DNA of 64,000 nucleotides from Rhabdophis nuchalis (lineage: Eukaryota > Chordata > Lepidosauria > Squamata > Natricidae): NCBI GenBank assembly GCA_039707465.1, contig CM077649.1, positions 16,034,501 to 16,098,500 on the forward strand, given 5' to 3'. The translations under genes and the position numbers were made by a program. A model generated the notes under the pieces. The model was not told where the DNA came from. It saw only the letters and a program-made list of their open reading frames with translations, and did not search any database. This document shows positions 11,784 to 23,535 of the stretch, in pieces; the first letter of the stretch is position 1, and each line of letters opens with the position of its first letter.

Positions 11784-12532
11784 GCTTGCATCACTCTGGC
11801 TCCCTTTGTTATCCTCCTGTTGTCATTGCTGCTCTAGAGAGGGTCAGGGAGCTGTATCTTTAGCAGTTTGCCTTCTGATAAATTTATTTTTTTATTTTTT
11901 ATTTTAATTTTATTAAATTTATACCCCGCCCTTCTCCTACAAAAGGACCCAGGGCGGCGCACAGGAAAATTAAAAATCAATACATACATAAATACACCTT
12001 TATTAAAACCCTATTAAACTTAAGTTACCCCGTGCTAAAAACATTTAAAATCCTCTGATTAAAATTTATAGCTAATAAAAAGTCCATATCGAGTGGTTAT
12101 GCTAGGCCAGCTTGTTGGAATAGATGCGTTTTAAGACGCCGGCGGAAAAGGCGGAGGTCCATGGTAGTGCGGAGTTCAGGGGGCAGGTCGTTCCAGAGGG
12201 TTGGGCCCGCCACAGAGAAGGCCCTTCCCCTGGGTGTCGCCAACCGGCATTGCCCGGCCGACAGCACCCGGAGAAGGCCCTCTCTATGGGAGCGGATCGG
12301 TCAGAGGGATGTATGGGGCAGGAGATGGTCTCGCATGTAGCTAGGCCCCGAGCCATGGAGCGCTTTAAAGATGGTAGTTAACACCTTGAAGCGCACCCGA
12401 AAGGCCACAGGTAGCCAGTGCAGCTCGCGCTTGCATCACTCTGGCTCCCTTTGTTATCCTCCTGTTGTCATTGCTGCTCTAGAGAGGGTCAGGGAGCTGT
12501 ATCTTTAGCAGTTTGCCTTCTGATAAATTTAT
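11784..12532 (+). repeat. 104-bp perfect direct repeats flanking an L3 insertion
   Basis: Bases 11784-11887 and 12429-12532 (offset 645) are identical from gcttgcatcactctggctcc to ccttctgataaatttat. The copy boundaries coincide with the ends of the L3 element, so this reads as a very long target site duplication. Confidence 0.93.
11888..12428 (-). mobile_element. L3-like LINE 3' fragment inside a 104-bp duplicated target
   Basis: The minus strand encodes ERAFSGCCRPGNAGWRHP in one frame and the family C-terminus in another (a shift is present). The 3' UTR runs to the low end as taaatttaataaaatt plus an A-rich tail. The 5' truncation point is at 12428 (gcgagctgcactgg, the RELHWL codons). Both sides are bracketed by identical 104-bp sequences, 11784-11887 and 12429-12532. 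Confidence 0.9.
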
Positions 12533-13046
12533 CTTTTATGATAGGCCAGGCTCAGTCAACCGAGTTTCCTCATAGCAACCATTTTGTTGGCATTGAAAGA
12601 ACAGTCTCAGAACTCCAAAAGCTTATTTCTGAAATAAATGCTTTTTATTACTATCACAAAAGACGTCCAACACAGAACATAAAAATTAAGAAAAGAACTA
12701 GTCTTGAAGCATGTCTAATAGTCTTTTTTAAACAAAGAAACACAGAACAACATCTGAGTTTCATTTTGAATCTTGTAATTGTTATCCATTGGGAATAATA
12801 TGAAACAGTTCAAACCAGATTTGTTTCTCTACAATCATTGACTACAATTATATATGTGAAAACGAAGTCTAATTTCAGTAGACACTTATTCTGTGATGTG
12901 CTTTCAGTAGATCTTTATTCCTAAGCTTGTCTTTCAATTCTGGGCTGTTCTTATATGCTGTTCTGTTGATACTTTGCCATTTATTCTAGAAAAAAGAAAA
13001 CAGAGCTACAAATCTGAATGCACTGACAATTCCCTTTGCTCTTAGC

Positions 13047-13705
13047 CAGTGGTCGGCAAACTCATTAGTCAAAAGAGCCAAATATCAACAATACCACGAT
13101 TGAAATTTCTTTTGAGAGCCAGACGGTGTGGCCTGTTTTGTGGGAGTGGTTCAGCGGTCATGTGACCGGGTGGGCATGGCCGACTTGGAAAATGTGGTGA
13201 AACTTACTTAACAACGGTCTTGCTTAGCAACCAGAGTTCTCTCATCTCTCTCCCACTTTCTTTTTTTCTTTTCTTTCTTCCCTTCTTTCTCTTTCTCTCT
13301 CTTTCTGTTTCTCTCTGTCTCTCTGAGTCTGTCTGTCTGTTTGTCTGTCTCTGTGGCTCTTTATCTCTCTCTCTCTCCCTCCCTCCCTCCCTCCCTCCCT
13401 CCCTCTCTGTCTCTTTCTGTCATTCTCTGTGTCTGTCTCTCTGTCTCTCTCTATCTCTCTCTCCTCCCTCCCTCTCTATCTCTGTGTCTCTCTCCCCTCC
13501 CTTCTTCTCTGTGTCTGTCTGTCATTCTCTCTGTGTCTGTCTGTCTCTCACTCTGTGGCTCTTTGTCTCCCTCCCTCCCTCCCTCTCTCCCTCCCTCCCT
13601 CCCCGTCTTTCTCTGTTTTTCCCTCCCTCCTTCCCCTCTGTCTCTCTCTCTGTGTATCTGTCAGACTCTGATTCCCTCCATACGTCTCTGGTTTGCCGAC
13701 CACTG
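13047..13705. mobile_element. Non-autonomous hAT element, 659 bp, with a large pyrimidine tract inside
   Basis: Terminal repeats CAGTGGTCGGCAAAC (left) and GTTTGCCGACCACTG (right) are exact inverted repeats. Flanks ctcttagc (13039-13046) and ctctaagc (13706-13713) are an 8-bp target duplication with one mismatch. Bases 13245-13690 are almost wholly C/T: (TCTC)n, (TCCC)n, (TGTC)n. The left interior contains ttaacaacggtcttgcttagcaacc, also found in mariner-like repeats of this window. Confidence 0.9.
13245..13690 (+). repeat. Pyrimidine-rich microsatellite block
   Basis: About 445 bases of interleaved TC, TCCC, TGTC and TTTC repeats with very few purines other than G in ctgt units. It gives long Leu/Ser/Pro-rich open frames in all three + frames, which are not genes. 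Confidence 0.95.
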
Positions 13706-15134
13706 CTCTAAGCTATAGAAATGTAATAAATAAAGAGATGACTTAAATTCCTAGCTTTCCCCAGAATGATTAGATCTACCTATTATTTTCATATTTTCTT
13801 CAGATGTGGAGAAAACTGATCCATCATATACCGAATTTGTGAGGTAGATCATCCATGAGTCAAACTTGCTTCTAAAATAGAATAGCAATTTGAAATGCTG
13901 CAAATAACATTTACAAATTATACCAACCCAATTCCTAATTTCACTGAAAGTATATACAGGCATATAAAAAATCCTTGTGACTAATTTTTTTTAAGTATTT
14001 AGTTTTCTTTATTTAATTTAGAGGTTAAACATGACTATAGATTTTGAGAACTGGAGTGCTTTTTGAGTGCGCTGAATGTGAATGGATGCAAGTGATTAAC
14101 ATCTAAAATATTGGGGTAAAGGTAACTACACAGCACTTAAGAATTCAGCCTAACTGACAAAGATCCCCTGGAGATGGGGAGGAGATATTGCTTAGATTTT
14201 GCAGCTTATGTTGGCATAAAAGCTCTGAAGGAAGCCAGCTTTTCGGTAGCATTCTTTTCTTTAACATAATGTTCCTTTTGGATAACCAGGTTCTTTCTGA
14301 TCTTTTCAAACAAAACTCTTATTATTCCAGAGTAATCTCTAGACCTTTTGCCATCCTTTCATATCACTTGAGAACTGCTGCCTATGCAAACTACCCCAGC
14401 TTGGACTGACCTTCAAGATGAGAGAGAAAGATTGTTTGACCTCAGTTGCTTTCCTGTCTTTTCTGAAAGATTCAGATTGGGTCCACAACCATTTCTTCTC
14501 ATTAGAAAGGAAAGGGAAGGGACAGGATTGTAGTTATAGAATGGAGTTAGTTGTTTTTCATTTTTAGCAGCCATTACTAAGCTTGGTATGTGTGTGTGTG
14601 TGCATGTGCGTTATATGTACTTCCTGAAAAAGATATATTTAGTAGATGATTGCATTCTCCTTTTTAACAATTACCATAAATTGATTTTCAGCTAGCATAG
14701 CTGTTCTGCAATCAATTGTCCATTGTCAACGCTCATGAATTGTCCTTATGCAATAACTGCTTATAACAGGAACAGATATCTAAGTTGTTATTGCGATTAC
14801 AAGATAAATCGCTATATTTCAAAATAAAATTTAAATTGTTACTGTGAGTAGGAGCAGATTGTCACATAGCATAAAAGAATGTTAACAATGTTTCAAGTAA
14901 GTACATACTGTTCACATTTCTGAATGAGATATCCACAGCCTTGGTTTTTCAAGCTGTGTATTGAGTTGTGCAAAGAGCAAATTGTAAATTGGATGTGTGA
15001 GATAGCCATCAGTTGTTGACAAATCCGCTTCCAACTTGGTGGACCCAACTCTAATTTTATTAAAAATAATAAAGATTAGAAGAATGCAATATGAATTGTC
15101 CCTTTATGGGTTTTTGAACCTTCCTAACTAAAGA

Positions 15135-15188
15135 AATAATAATAATAATCTTTATTGTCATTGTAAAAATTACAATGAAATTGGTTTA
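15135..15188 (-). repeat. Short LINE/SINE 3' tail with (AAT)n
   Basis: aataataatctttattgtca followed by ttgtaaaaattacaatgaaa. The same tail is at 34408-34464 (same strand) and at 19851-19905 (opposite strand, ending in (ATT)n). It is the 3' end of an unnamed retroposon. Confidence 0.6.
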
Positions 15189-15494
15189 TAAACAACCCAC
15201 ATTGAAAGGGGATTTGTCTGTGCTTCTAGTGACTTGCCTACAGAAGAGATTTTGTACACTAATCCCTCTGGGCTTTCAATAATGGTAATTAATGTGTATT
15301 TAGCAGCACTAATTAGAGTTTGAACATTGAGATATAAATATTAGAACATAAAGCCACATTGGGATTCAGATGGAATTCCAAGTGTACTTGGTGAAAGTTA
15401 GATCTATTGACGCAATTATTTCCAAATTAGGGTTAATTGAATGAGGTTAAAAGATTATACTTTAAACATACTTATTAGACATTAAAGCAGGAAT

Positions 15495-16214
15495 AGATTT
15501 ATTTATTTATTTGATTTGCCCATCAGGTGAAACATATCTCTGGTCAGTTAATAGCAATAATAACACAACAATAAAACAATCCAATAACAAATAAGCAAAA
15601 TATGGCGCTCACTCACTCAAAGACATCTATCCAGCTATTCAGTCTCCTGAGGTACAACTTTATTATCTCAATGCCTGTTGGAAAAGCCTTCCAACAGGCT
15701 TAATGACTTTCTGAAAAGCTAAGAGGGTGGGAGACTCCCAAACACCAGGGGGAGGGTATTCCACAGGACAGGGACTGCTATAGAAAACGCATCCTTCCCA
15801 AGTCCCATTAGATGGCAACATTTGAGGGAAGGAACCTGAAGCATGCCTACTTTATCTGACATAGTGGGATAAGCATATACACTGAGAGAGAGAGGTGGTC
15901 TTGCAGATAACCTGTTCCTGTGCCATTTAGGATGATGGCTGACAGTTTGAATTATACCCAGAAAGAAACTCACAGCCAGGGCATCTCACACTGCAATAGT
16001 ATAATCTGGGTAAACAGAGAGGCGCTCAGTGTGGTACACGTTGTATTCTAGAGCAGCTGTAATTCCCAGATGGTCTTTGAGGCCAACCTCATGTGAGGCC
16101 AACTGGAAAGTGACCAAAGTATGAGTGAGCGCAAGGCTTCTCAGTTGAGGAACGAGAATAATTGGCATGCAAGACATGATGTATCTGTGCAAAGGTCCCT
16201 TAGCCATGCTAAGT
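15495..16214 (-). mobile_element. Ancient LINE relic (C-terminal region and 3' UTR)
   Basis: On the minus strand a frame (15973-15719) ends LGKDAFSIAVPVLWNTLPL, which resembles the GRAFSVAxPxLWNxLPP block of CR1/L3-type ORF2. The 3' side has an ataaataaataaatc tail at 15497-15512. The upstream part (15986-16207) is too decayed to assign. Confidence 0.5.
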
Positions 16215-17180
16215 CAGTTGCAGCATCTCTATTGCTGAGTCCTCTAAAGGTCATCCATATGCATTAACAATGATGTTTCTGTATTATGTCCTGTGTCTTA
16301 ATGAAATGTATGGATGACTTTGGGAGATGAGAGAAAGAGATGCTGCAAAAATGTCAGCAAAGGTATTTACCTCTGGATAAATGTGGGAGGAGACATGGCT
16401 TGATGAGCTAAATCTACTTGATTGTATGGCTACATTAATAGTAACCTGCAAGTCTGAGAGTACAAAACTTCCCATCTCTACTTTTAACTGGTTGATTCAT
16501 TAGGGTGAGACTTTTCTAAGTTTCTTTCTCGGATTGTTAAGTCACTAGAGGCTCCTACCTTTCTTGTCTGATTACTGCTTAGACAGCATCTCCTCCTGTC
16601 TTTCCCCAAGGTCATTCTCACATTTCATTATGCTAGGAAACAATCAGACAAAAAAAGGAGGAGCCCCAATGGATTATCAACTAAAGAAGAAAATTGGGAA
16701 GAATTTGTCCATAACAATAAAAATATAGCTGTGTCCATATATTGTACTTGGAATTTCTGGGACAAGTTTTGAGGAAGTCAAGATTGAAATTTATAATTTT
16801 ATTATATTTTATGAAAAATAACGAGTATAATAAAATATGGGATTGATTTGAACTTGGTGACTTTCTTTAAATTCCATATTAGAAAGGACAGACTCAAAAC
16901 TTTGTCTTGATATTGAAGATAATAGCTTTCCCCTTTGCAAGTATAGAAAACAAGACCTACCTTTCCAAGCATTCCAGAATGATTTTCTGCATAGCACAAA
17001 GATGAAAAAATTATCCTTCTGGTCTGGAGCTCTTAAATAGGGTTGACCAAATTTCTGTAATCTTTTTTTGTCAGAGTTTTGGCAGTGTGACTTTATTATG
17101 AGCTAAACCCAGGAGCAATACACAGCACACAGAGCTTTTAGACAATTAACAGTGGTTTATATACAAAATATATACAGACA

Positions 17181-17647
17181 TGTTGTGGCCCAGCAGGCTC
17201 CGGATGAGCTGCTGATGGACTCCTCTAGTGAGGAATCCTATGAGTCTGCTCTAGAGGAGGAGGCCGAGAGTGAGAGAGCAGAGAGCCCGGCTAGGCATCA
17301 GGAGGCACCTGGGGCTTGGTGTAGTGGGGAGGAGGAAACCCAGTTTGTCCCTGATGTCAGGCTAAGAAGTATTGAGAGGAGGCAACATCAATTAGCAGAA
17401 AGACGCAACTGGAGGATATAATGAGTATCAGCTGCCTAATTGACCGGCCCCTCCCAAGAGGCTTTAAAAGAAATCCTCTGTGAAGAGTAGGTTTGCAGGA
17501 AACAACATATCATCTGAAGAGTCAAAGCTTTCGTGTGTGTCAAGTTATTTCATTAAGAATCTTCAGGCCTAGTCAAGGTCAGTCCGGGCAAGCTGCCAAA
17601 TATCAGTCAGTTTAGTCATTTGTCTTGTGAAGGAGGGAGTCAGAACA
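17181..17647 (+). mobile_element. Solo LTR, 467 bp, with 6-bp target duplication
   Basis: Begins TGTTGTGGCC and ends GTCAGAACA (TG...CA). Flanked by cagaca at 17175-17180 and 17648-17653. A TATA-like ctttaaaag lies at 17461-17469. An open frame running in from the left (17152-17421) spans its first half and encodes an acidic Ser/Glu-rich stretch followed by a basic RRQHQLAERRNWRI end. No internal retroviral or gypsy genes adjoin it, so it is a recombined solo LTR. Family not determined (Gypsy-like or ERV-like). Confidence 0.75.
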
Positions 17648-18040
17648 CAGACATACATGCAGGAGATGAATTCCCTTACTACTCAGCTTGGACACAAGAA
17701 GAGAAAACTGAGATACATGATGAGAGAGAGAAACACCCTTTGATGACCATCTATACATATAGACTTGTGAGGACCTCCCATCAGAGTCTTAAAAGCTGCA
17801 GTGAGTTAGCCTCATTGCATCAACGTTGCCTTACATTGTATTAGCATAGTGATTATAGCTTACAACCTTTCATCAGCTGGCAGCTATTAAATCCTCAGTA
17901 CCTTGACATTTTTGTTTGCTTGGTTTGAATAGCTGACTTCAGTATATTGCTTTAAAAACTAAAGAACATTGTTAAACGTAATGTATCAATATTAGTATCA
18001 ATAGTCAGAACAATATAAATCATAAAATGAGATTACCATA

Positions 18041-18552
18041 TTTTTCAGAGTATAAGACACACCTTTTCCCCTCAAAAAAGAGGGTAAAAATATGGGTATG
18101 TCATACACTGAATACAGCATTTTTGGCCTCCCGAAACCGAATCCCCTTTGCAAAAATGGACATTCAGAGGGTTTGGGAGGCCTGCAAAGTGCTCCTGGAA
18201 GCTGGAAAGGGCAAAAGTGAGTGAAAAACTGATCCTTTTTGCTCATTTTTGGGCCCCCAGCCACCAGAAGCACAGTACAAGCCTCCTAAAGGCTATGCAT
18301 ACTCTTTTTGTTGGTAAAAAAACCTGGCCGTTTTCACAAAAAACGGGCTGTTTTTTGCTTGTTTTTGCCTTCCCAGCCCCCAGGAGCACTTTGCAGGCCT
18401 CTCAAACTCTCTGCATGCCCCGTTTTTCACAAAAAATGAGGCGTGCAGATGGTTTGGGAGATCCGCAGAGGGGCAAAAACTTTTTTAAAAAAATTACCTC
18501 TTCAAAATCTTGGTGCGTCTTATACTCCGGTGTCACTTATACTCCGAAAAAT
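18041..18552. mobile_element. Non-autonomous DNA transposon with TTTTTC(A/G)GAGTATAAGACxCACC ends
   Basis: The left end tttttcagagtataagacac and the right end cttatactccgaaaaa are inverted repeats; a second internal copy (gtgcgtcttatactcc) precedes the right end. taccata occurs on both sides (18034-18040 and 18553-18559), consistent with a 7-8 bp target duplication. Interior is GC-richer than the intron. Confidence 0.75.
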
Positions 18553-19369
18553 ACCATAATAATTACGGTACTTTCTATCCAGCAAATTAAAAATGTTATG
18601 TTAATAGAAATCTAGTACAATATAATTAGATGTAATGCAGGTTCCTATGGAGAGTTCCTCTCCAGAAATGGTTTCAATTTGAAGTAAATTCTCTATTGGA
18701 TTTACTTGTGAACCATAAAGTTATTCTGGACAATAAGGTTCATTAGAGAAAGAATTCTGTGTACTTTTAAATAGTTATAAACCTTAATTGTTACATTACA
18801 GAAATTAATTTTACCAAATTCCATATTTGATTTAAAAAATGTAGGCATATGGGGTTTGATAAATAAAGTTGGACAAATTCTCAAATCTGTTCATTATATT
18901 TCAAGTAATTGTTTTCATATTTAGAGAACTGCCCTTTTTAGTGATCAGACTGGATTGTTACACCAGTGCTAAATTATATTCACTGTAAATATTTTTCTCC
19001 CATTGAAATACTCATTGCATATTCATTATTGTTTGTAAATTCTTCATTTAACCATATCTTTGCTGTGTTATAATTTACAGTAGACAAGGTAGAGACTCAT
19101 ATTTAATCAACAATTTCTAAACAAGGCCCAATGAATGCTTTGAAATTTATGTTACAAGGTTTTAAAACAAAGTCTCAACCTCCATAATGTGCTTTGCTGT
19201 GCTCTCACTGGCTTTTCAGGATAGTGACTATGGGAACTGAAATGCAATATATCTAGAAAAAGGAAAGTTTTTGTTTAAAAAAAAAATCAAGATACCTCAA
19301 ATGGGCTAACTTAGACAGAGTATGTCTAAAATCCACAACCCGCAACTCCCCTGGAATTGAAATTTGGCA

Positions 19370-19610
19370 AATTTTATAAAAATCATCATGAAACAAAACA
19401 AAATGTCACAAAACATTTTCTCTGGTGATGTTTGTGCTATGCAGTTCAACATGGACTATTTTTAAAGCAGATACATCTTTGAATGTATCCCCACATTTCT
19501 AGCGAAGGCAGCACATTAGAAGTTCTGTCATTGCTGAAGGCAGTTGAAGAATCTGGTAAGGAAATGTCTTTGAAATGATGACCCAGTGAGGCATGAGTTG
19601 CCTAGTGGCT
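19370..19610 (+). repeat. Unidentified ~200-bp repeat, copy 1
   Basis: Shares an ordered series of words with 26335-26560: aaaatgtca.aaaacattt, gacta ttttaa..cag, acatct..aaatgta, acattagaagttct, gaatctggtaagga and gaaatgatga.cca. I cannot place it in a known family. Confidence 0.6.
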
Positions 19611-19631
19611 ATTACAACCCCCCCCCTTCCC

Positions 19632-19633
<2 letters not shown>

Positions 19634-19682
<49 letters not shown>

Positions 19683-20010
19683 TATGTTAGTTTTTAGGAG
19701 CTGATCAATAAATAAAATCAGAGAGACTAGTATAGATCTATTTCGAGCTTTTTAGCTCTCATCAGCTAGCCATACCCTTACTGGGATTCGAAATAGATCT
19801 ATACTAGTCTCTCTGATTTATTTATTGATCAGCTCATAAAACTAACATATAACCAATTTCATTGTAATTTTTACAATGACAATAAAGATTATTATTATTA
19901 TTATAAATATATATATGTATGTATGTATGTATGTATATATGTATATATGTATATATGTATATATGTATATATGTGTATATGTGTATGTGTATATGTATAT
20001 GTATGTATCA
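19634..20010 (+). repeat. (TG)n tract, two head-to-head SINE tails, retroposon tail and (TATG)n tract
   Basis: (TG)n at 19634-19686; SINE tail in minus orientation at 19686-19790 and in plus orientation at 19788-19847, the 60-base arms being almost exact reverse complements (gagctgatcaataaataaa and ttatttattgatcagctc); then the caatttcattgtaattttta tail with (ATT)n at 19851-19905; then TATA/TATG repeats to 20010. Confidence 0.8.
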
Positions 20011-20785
20011 CGCTCTGCCATTTAATTTTTCTATGGCATCTAACATAGAGCTAAAATACAGCAATACAAAATATAAAATATTACAACAGTAATACTATTT
20101 TCCTTCATTAACTTAACATGAAATTCTACTGTATTGTGTAAATTGCTCATTTTACTATTTTTGCATATGTTCCTCAACTGAACTGAAGGTTCAAGGACTT
20201 ATTTAAAAATACCTTTCCTCTGGCAATAAATATTATGCCAGGATGAATGTAAATTATGGCTAAAGTTAAAACGATGCGTAAATCATATATTGGCCAGGTA
20301 GGTAGTATTTAGATTTACTATGCAGCAGCGTTTCCTTTTTAAAAAAAAAAGAAATTTCCTGTGAAGATTCAGGAGGAATCTGCACTTTCACTTACGGCTA
20401 ACGTAGAATAGATATTAAAACTTTTCATCTGGGGAATATAAAAATGTCATTGTTGCTGCTCTTCTGAAACAAATGGCAGGTTGCCTTTTTTTAATCTAGC
20501 ACCAAAGACCTAAAGAGGGAAAAAGAGGATTCAAAGAACTGAAGAGAGACAAGGAAGTGAAGAGGAGAGTTAGACGTTATTGCTCATGAACACCACTTAG
20601 TGGTATTAACAAATCTGAAAATCTCTTCTGTTATCTTAATAGTTGAATATTTTGAAATGATTGGAGTTTGAAAGCGGATGTTTCATCATGTGTTCTATTT
20701 CTAATGCTCAGGTGTGAGTGTCACTGCAGATGTAACAAAAATCAGTAGATGGTAATGGCTTAAAGTCTGGGGACATACAGTAAAC

Positions 20786-20937
20786 CAGGGGTCTCCAACC
20801 TTCGCAACTTTAAGTCTGAAGGACTTCAGCTCCCAGAGTTCTCCAGCCAGCAAAGCTAAGTGGTGTTCATTGCTGGCTGGAGAACTCTGGGAGCTGAAGT
20901 CCTTCAGACTTAAAGTTGCGAAGGTTGGAGACCCCTG
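20786..20937. mobile_element. Palindromic hAT MITE (GGTCTCCAACCTT subfamily)
   Basis: CAGGGGTCTCCAACCTTCGC and its exact reverse complement bound two arms of about 66 bases around a short spacer (aaagctaagtggtgttca). Exact 8-bp target duplication cagtaaac at 20778-20785 and 20938-20945. Confidence 0.94.
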
Positions 20938-21689
20938 CAGTAAACCAAGGGGACCTCCACACATAGGTTAATGAGACCAATAGCTATTGTCTGTGATGTC
21001 TCAGTAGATGGTAGAACTATCTGAGTTTGGCTGAACCACTCCCTACAAAACTAATCAGGAATGGCTCTCATTAGCACTTGGGTAGGAGTTTACCAAGAAA
21101 TCTAACAGCCGGAGGTTCAAAACAGAAATATTTTGGTAGAAAGCCATAGCAACTCACTTTTATGTCTGCAAAAAAGTTTTCCAAGAGTATATCCTTTCAG
21201 TGGCCATCATTAAAGCTCAGCTTAAGAATCTTGAGGAAGCTCAGTTTGAACTCAGCTTAATGTTGATTTCCACCAGGTTTTCTTTTAACAGAGGACCTGC
21301 TTTTTCAGACCATTATGTTCTGAATGCTCATTGCAGAAACAAAATATGAGTGCCAGTACTGTTATTTTTCTTGCAAATAGGATGATTGACAGGGCTACGA
21401 AACTCAGAAGTTTGAAAACTGGAAGTACAGAATAAGAATGATAGATGTTAGAGAACAAACTGGAGGAACAAACCACAATTGCCATTAAAAAGACCAGAAA
21501 TGTTATATGCACATAGAGAATGGGAAGATTTTGTTGCCTGAGCCGAGTTCCACTGGGAAGCAGTCTTATATTTCTTCTTTTTCAGAAGAAACTAGTGGCC
21601 AGTCTAAGAGCAGCTAATCCCAAAGGTTTTTTTTAAATCAAGAACTGTGGCTGTTAGCCTGGGCAGTGCTTCCACAAAGTATTTCAAAA

Positions 21690-22505
21690 CAGGTAATCTC
21701 TGAAACTACTGCACCGATCGGTTCCAAATTTTCACACAACGTTCCTTACAAATACGGCACCAATGATATATATAGATTGTGTAGATGTCACACCTGTGCC
21801 AGGTACACGCAATGGAAATGTAAAAAATGTAGGTAGATGGATACAGAGCAGTAAGCCACAGGATGACATAATACAAAATGTCATAATACTGTATTTCAAT
21901 ACAGTGGGTAGGTAAGCAGCTATAAGGAGAGAGAGTGGGAGGGAGAAATGCAGTAAGTAGGTAGGTAGAGGGATAGAGAGGGAGAAAAACAGTAGGTAGG
22001 TAGGGGAATAGAGAGAGAGAGGGAGAAATACAGTAGGTAGGTAGGTAGGTAGGTAGAGGGAGAGAGGGAGAAATACAGTAGGTAGGTAGGTAGGTGGATA
22101 GAGAGAGGGAGAGAGGGAGAAATACAGTAGGTATGTAGGTAGAGGGATAGAGAGAGGGAGAAATACAGTAGGTGGTAGGTAGGTAGAGGGATAGAGAGAG
22201 AGAGGGAGAAATATGGTAGGTAGGTAAGTAGGTAAGTAGAGGGATAGAGAGAGAGGGGGAGAAATACAGTAGGTAGGTAGGTAGGTAGGTAGAGGGATAG
22301 AGAGAGGGAGAAATACAGTAGGTGGTAGGTAGGTAAGTAGAGGGATAGAGAGAGAGGGGGAGAAATACAGTAGGTAGGTAGGTAGGTAGGTAGGTAGGTA
22401 GGTAGGTAGGTAGGTAGGTAGAGGGATAGAGAGGGGAGGAAACTCCACCTTTGAGTTGTGTCCCTCCTGACTGGGCCACAGCAATGCGTGGCCGGGAACG
22501 GCTAG
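21690..22505 (+). mobile_element. Helitron-like 3' end enclosing a (TAGG)n minisatellite
   Basis: The right end reads gccgggaacggcTAGT (22491-22506): a short GC hairpin running into CTAG then T, as at Helitron 3' termini. The left part (ctctgaaactactgcaccga, about 21700) is the kind of sequence found in this class but the exact 5' end was not located. Inside, 21903-22435 is a tandem array of (TAGG)n plus a gagggatagagagagggaga, aatacag unit. Confidence 0.5.
21903..22435 (+). repeat. Minisatellite of ~45-65 bp units with variable (TAGG)n runs
   Basis: About ten units, each gtaggtaggta(n), gagggatagagagag and ggagaaatacag; the TAGG run varies from one or two to over ten units at 22372-22422. 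Long Tyr-Leu-Pro-Thr frames on the minus strand are a by-product. Confidence 0.92.
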
Positions 22506-23535
22506 TATAAAATAAATTATTTCAAGCAGTACAATAGACATTTGTGATTCTTCCTCCTACCCTGGAATCCCATCACTGCATGTACTGTATATAATCCAAA
22601 TATAATGGCCTTAGATAATTACAATGATTTGGCTTGCTTTTTGTATTGAACGTATACATTTCAATTTTATGCACACAATTCAAGTTTTTGAGTTAGGGAA
22701 ATCTCTTTAATTATATATTATACACTTCAAGGACATCTTGTGAAAATTTACAAAGAATCCCTACAACTGATGAGAAACTATGTTCAATGAGGTGAGTGTT
22801 GCTTGAAAGAGTTAACATTTCCAGTTAAGTATATTTTTCAATCTTTTTTTCCTGAATGTTTTTTTTTTTACATTTTTCTATGACTGGTTTGACATCTGGT
22901 GCATCATAACTAATTTCTGTCTCAATTCACTTATGAAATTGTTCAGACAAGCTGCTTGTATGCAACTAGTTTGCTTCTTCAGCATTTTTCTTGTTCTATC
23001 TTGTACACTTTGAAAATATATTTAAAGGTAAGTGCAAATAATCCTCATATTTTGCTGAAAGGCAAGACTGTTTGTTCCAGCCTTAAAAGGAAGGTTTTAT
23101 TTTTGTAAACCTCATAAAATATGAAAACTATCTATTTAGCATGTTCTTGCAGTTAAGATAGCTTTCATATAGACCACCTTAACAGTTTCTTAGGGAAACA
23201 GGAAAATAACAAGTCCTATTAACATATTTCACTGAGATGAACTTGGACTTTTGTCATTGAACATTTAATCCAAAATAGCTGCAACCATTCATAGTGCTCT
23301 GGTAATCTTTCCATGCAGTGCACATGCTTGCAAAGCATATGTGCCCTATTCATATTTTACATTTTAAGATACATGCATAGACTCAGAACAAGTATGAAGT
23401 ACACAATGGTCTGAATAGCTTCTTTAATAGTTTGATAACATTGATTTGCTATTATTAACCATAGGGACAACTAGAAAATCCACTCTTGAGTTATATGTTA
23501 AGGTGTAACACAACTGTTATGTGAAAGTACCCCTA

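Noticed and set aside
13220..13718. Three overlapping + strand frames rich in Leu, Ser and Pro
   Set aside because: All three frames are open only because the tract is C/T-rich microsatellite; it lies inside a hAT element.
20786..20937. Hairpin considered as a microRNA precursor
   Set aside because: Exact 8-bp target duplication and sister copies show a MITE; no sign of a conserved mature strand.
21903..22435. Regular spaced repeats considered as a CRISPR array
   Set aside because: Spacers are themselves repeats, unit length varies, and the genome is a vertebrate one.
21706..22541. Two long minus-strand frames (257 and 269 codons) rich in Tyr-Leu-Pro-Thr
   Set aside because: They are translations of the (TAGG)n minisatellite in overlapping frames, with no gene context.
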